A stretch of DNA of 7,017 bases from Pseudomonadota bacterium. Its GTDB lineage: Bacteria > Pseudomonadota > Gammaproteobacteria > Burkholderiales > SG8-39. The stretch lies in NCBI GenBank assembly GCA_021825225.1, contig JAKAIH010000145.1, positions 1 to 7,017 of the forward strand, in the 5' to 3' direction. Positions 5,139 through 7,017 of the stretch are shown here, piece after piece (positions within the stretch are counted from its first letter, which is position 1; each line of letters opens with the position of its first letter). The position numbers and the translations under genes are program-made. The notes beneath the pieces were generated by a model. The model saw only the letters and a list, made by a program, of their open reading frames with translations, ran no database searches and was not told the DNA's origin.

Positions 5139-7016
5139 TCAAGCGATCGGTGCCGGCCGGCCGTTGGCATAGCCCTGGTAGCCGGAAAATCCCATTTCCT
5201 GCAGCAGCGAAATCAGCGATTCGGACTCCACCGACTGCGCGATGACGCCGATTTCCAGCGGCTGCGCGATGCGGATGAGCGAGGACACGATGAAGCGGCT
5301 GTCCTGGTTTTGGCTCAGTTCGTTCGTATACGCCGGCGCCAGCTTGACATATTGCGGCAGCAACTGGTTCAGCAGCCTGAGCGAATCGCGGTGCAGGTTG
5401 AAATGATCGATCGCGAACTGCGCGCCGAGGCGCCGCACTTCGGCGGCGAACGCCAGGCTCATGGCCGGGGCCTGGATCACGCCGAATTCGGTCATTTCGA
5501 ACACCAGGCGCCGGGCGATGTCGCGCCGGCCTTGCAGCACATCGAGCAGGCGGCGGCGGGCGCTGGCATCGGCGACGGTCTGCGCGGAGATGTTGAGCGC
5601 GATCGCCGGGGCGAGGCGCGCGCCGGCGTCGATGCGGGCGATCAGCAGCTCGAGCAGACGCCCATCGAGGCGCGGCATCAGGCCGTGGCGCGCGGCCATC
5701 GGCAGGAATTGCGCCGCCGGCACCGGGCTGCTGCCGTCCTCGAGCAGGCGCGTGACCACCTCGCTTTGCATCGGTGTGCGCGCGGGCAGGCTGAGAACGG
5801 TCTGCGCATATAGCGCAAGCTTGCCGCCGTTGATCGCGGCCTCGATCTGCTCGCGCCATGCAAGCGAGCCGCGGCCGCGCCGGTCGAGTTCGGCGAGCGC
5901 GATCAGGTCGAAGCTGTCGGGACCTTTTTCCTGCGCCCGGGTCAGCGCCAGGTCCGCCGCGGCCAGCAGCTCGGGCAGCGGCGGCGCGCCTGCCTCGAAA
6001 TGCGCCGCGCCGCAATGGAATTCGATTTCGCCGCTCAGGCCTTGCTCGGCGATGGCAGCTTCGACGCGGGAACTGATGTTCCCGGTCAGAACACGCGCCG
6101 CCGCGGCATCGAGGTTGACCGCGGCCAGAGCGAAGCTCGCCCCGCCGAAGCGCGCACAAACCGCCTGCGCCGCGCCCGCGCCCGCGCCGGCGACGGTCTG
6201 CGCCAACAGCGCGAGCAACTCGTCGGCGCGCTGGTAACCGCGGCGCAGGTTGTATTCCTTGAAGCGCTCCAGTTCGAGCAGCACGAACACGCCGGAAAAG
6301 ATGTCGCGCTCGGCGCGGAACAGGCCATGCAGTTCGTGCTCCAGGCCGCGGCGGTTGAGCAGGCCGGTGACCGTATCGCGATAGGCTTCGCGCTGCAGAT
6401 TCTCCGCACGCGACGATTCGTCCTCTATGAGATGCCTGATTTTCGCCGACAGGCTGTTCATCGCGGCGACCACGCGCCCGAGTTCGCGCGCCTTGGGGGC
6501 GAGGGCGATGGTCCTGAAATCGCGCTCGCCGATGGCGGTGGCCGCCTGCTCGATTTCGCCCAAGGGGCGCAGTATGGTGGAGAGGAAGGCGCGCAGCGCG
6601 ACCAGCGCCAGCACGTATACGAGCAGCAGCAATGCCAGGGTCTGCACTGCCGTGTGCCACAGCTGCAGGTAGGCGAAATTCGGATGGCTGGTCACCAGCA
6701 CGCGTCCGAGCTGGCGCCAGCCCGAGCTGATCAGGGACTCGGCGCTGGGCGGGTGCAGCGGAAACAGTCGTGTGAACCATACGGGCACCCCGCCCTGCGC
6801 CGGCGCCAACTCTTTCGCCACCAGGGTTTCGCCGCTGACCGAAACCACGCGTATGGACTGATAGTAGCCGCGGTCGAAGGCGGTATTGACCACGGTTTCG
6901 ATCAGCGCGCGGTCCTCGAACGGCTTCACCGTCGACAGCCACAGCGCCAGCGACGTCGCCGCATCCTGCGAATGCGATTCGAGCTGCTGCTGCACGTAGA
7001 GCCGTGCGTTCGAGAG
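5139..7016 (-). CDS. lapD: LapD-like membrane-bound c-di-GMP receptor, N-terminus cut by window edge
   Basis: 625 residues are visible (numbered from the right edge). The frame is open to the edge and upstream codons still fit LapD, so the GTG at 6995 is not the start; about 25 residues with the first membrane helix are missing. Domains in order: periplasmic LapD/MoxY-type domain (~1-120) with SHSQDAATSLALWLS, FDRGYYQSIRVV, GVPVWF and the ISSGWRQLGRVLVTSHP loop; membrane helix ~122-145; HAMP ~148-200; GGDEF-like ~208-375; EAL-like ~385-625. The GGDEF motif is GGASF (291-295). The EAL motif is EVV (419-421), the DD pair is D537-H538, and the later AEGVE glutamate is Q594. These changes argue against cyclase or phosphodiesterase activity. 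In LapD, cytosolic c-di-GMP bound to EAL makes the periplasmic domain sequester protease LapG, which otherwise releases a LapA-type adhesin. W100 matches the LapG-contacting tryptophan of Pseudomonas LapD (W125). lapG is not in the window. Confidence 0.88.
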   Translation of the reverse strand, partial: LSNARLYVQQQLESHSQDAATSLALWLSTVKPFEDRALIETVVNTAFDRGYYQSIRVVSVSGETLVAKELAPAQGGVPVWFTRLFPLHPPSAESLISSGWRQLGRVLVTSHPNFAYLQLWHTAVQTLALLLLVYVLALVALRAFLSTILRPLGEIEQAATAIGERDFRTIALAPKARELGRVVAAMNSLSAKIRHLIEDESSRAENLQREAYRDTVTGLLNRRGLEHELHGLFRAERDIFSGVFVLLELERFKEYNLRRGYQRADELLALLAQTVAGAGAGAAQAVCARFGGASFALAAVNLDAAAARVLTGNISSRVEAAIAEQGLSGEIEFHCGAAHFEAGAPPLPELLAAADLALTRAQEKGPDSFDLIALAELDRRGRGSLAWREQIEAAINGGKLALYAQTVLSLPARTPMQSEVVTRLLEDGSSPVPAAQFLPMAARHGLMPRLDGRLLELLIARIDAGARLAPAIALNISAQTVADASARRRLLDVLQGRRDIARRLVFEMTEFGVIQAPAMSLAFAAEVRRLGAQFAIDHFNLHRDSLRLLNQLLPQYVKLAPAYTNELSQNQDSRFIVSSLIRIAQPLEIGVIAQSVESESLISLLQEMGFSGYQGYANGRPAPIA

Positions 7017-7017
7017 A

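Noticed and set aside
6161..6200. GC-rich repetitive stretch within lapD
   Set aside because: It encodes an Ala/Gly-rich run (AGAGAGAAQA) in a variable part of the degenerate GGDEF domain. The pattern follows from codon use and is not an independent repeat element.
5001..6237. Long plus-strand open frames opposite lapD (5001-5813 and 5461-6237)
   Set aside because: Both are antisense to well-conserved LapD sequence, have Arg/Ser/Ala-rich translations without domains, and lack convincing ribosome sites.
5092..6942. 616-codon open frame on the minus strand, overlapping lapD in another frame
   Set aside because: Its translation is Arg/Pro/Gly/Ala-rich with no domain match, while the other frame of the same strand reads as a complete LapD-like domain series. 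It is a frame shadow, not a gene or a frameshifted copy.

Overview
The window is GC-rich (roughly 60-65 % by eye), densely coding DNA from a Gram-negative proteobacterium. A betaproteobacterium is the best guess. The support is a LapD-type c-di-GMP receptor, a TRAP transporter with a split small/large permease, and a glycine cleavage P-protein of bacterial single-chain type. I cannot name a genus or species from the sequence. No rRNA, tRNA, CRISPR array, insertion sequence or prophage gene is visible.

Layout. (1) 2-556, plus strand: the last ~184 codons of gcvP (glycine dehydrogenase, decarboxylating), entering from the left edge. (2) 557-684: a 128-bp intergenic region with two perfect dyads. 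One is an exact FNR/ANR/DNR-type box (TTGAT-N4-ATCAA, 553-566) overlapping the gcvP stop codon. The other is a 12-bp perfect palindrome (573-584). (3) 685-5050, plus strand: a compact five-gene putative operon. It encodes a TRAP periplasmic solute-binding protein (DctP-type), a small permease (DctQ-type), a large permease (DctM-type), an NAD(P)-dependent beta-hydroxyacid dehydrogenase (3-hydroxyisobutyrate dehydrogenase superfamily) and a GlcG/HbpS-family protein. A strong hairpin followed by a T-run separates the binding-protein gene from the permeases. (4) 5051-5138: a short convergent intergenic gap. (5) 5139-7016, minus strand: a LapD-like membrane c-di-GMP receptor whose first ~25 codons lie beyond the right edge.

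How the genes may work together. The binding protein would capture a small, probably acidic, metabolite in the periplasm and pass it to the ion-gradient-driven QM permease. The dehydrogenase would then oxidise or reduce the imported hydroxy/oxo acid (or a product of it) in the cytosol. The GlcG/HbpS protein has no certain role but belongs to a family that recurs beside hydroxyacid-oxidising enzymes. The substrate cannot be read from the sequence, and the binding protein lacks the arginine that normally clamps the carboxylate in TRAP receptors. The FNR-type box suggests oxygen- or nitric-oxide-dependent control of uptake. LapD is a separate unit. By family it senses cytosolic c-di-GMP and controls the periplasmic protease LapG, hence adhesin retention and biofilm formation. 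Both its GGDEF and EAL domains are degenerate, consistent with a receptor rather than an enzyme.
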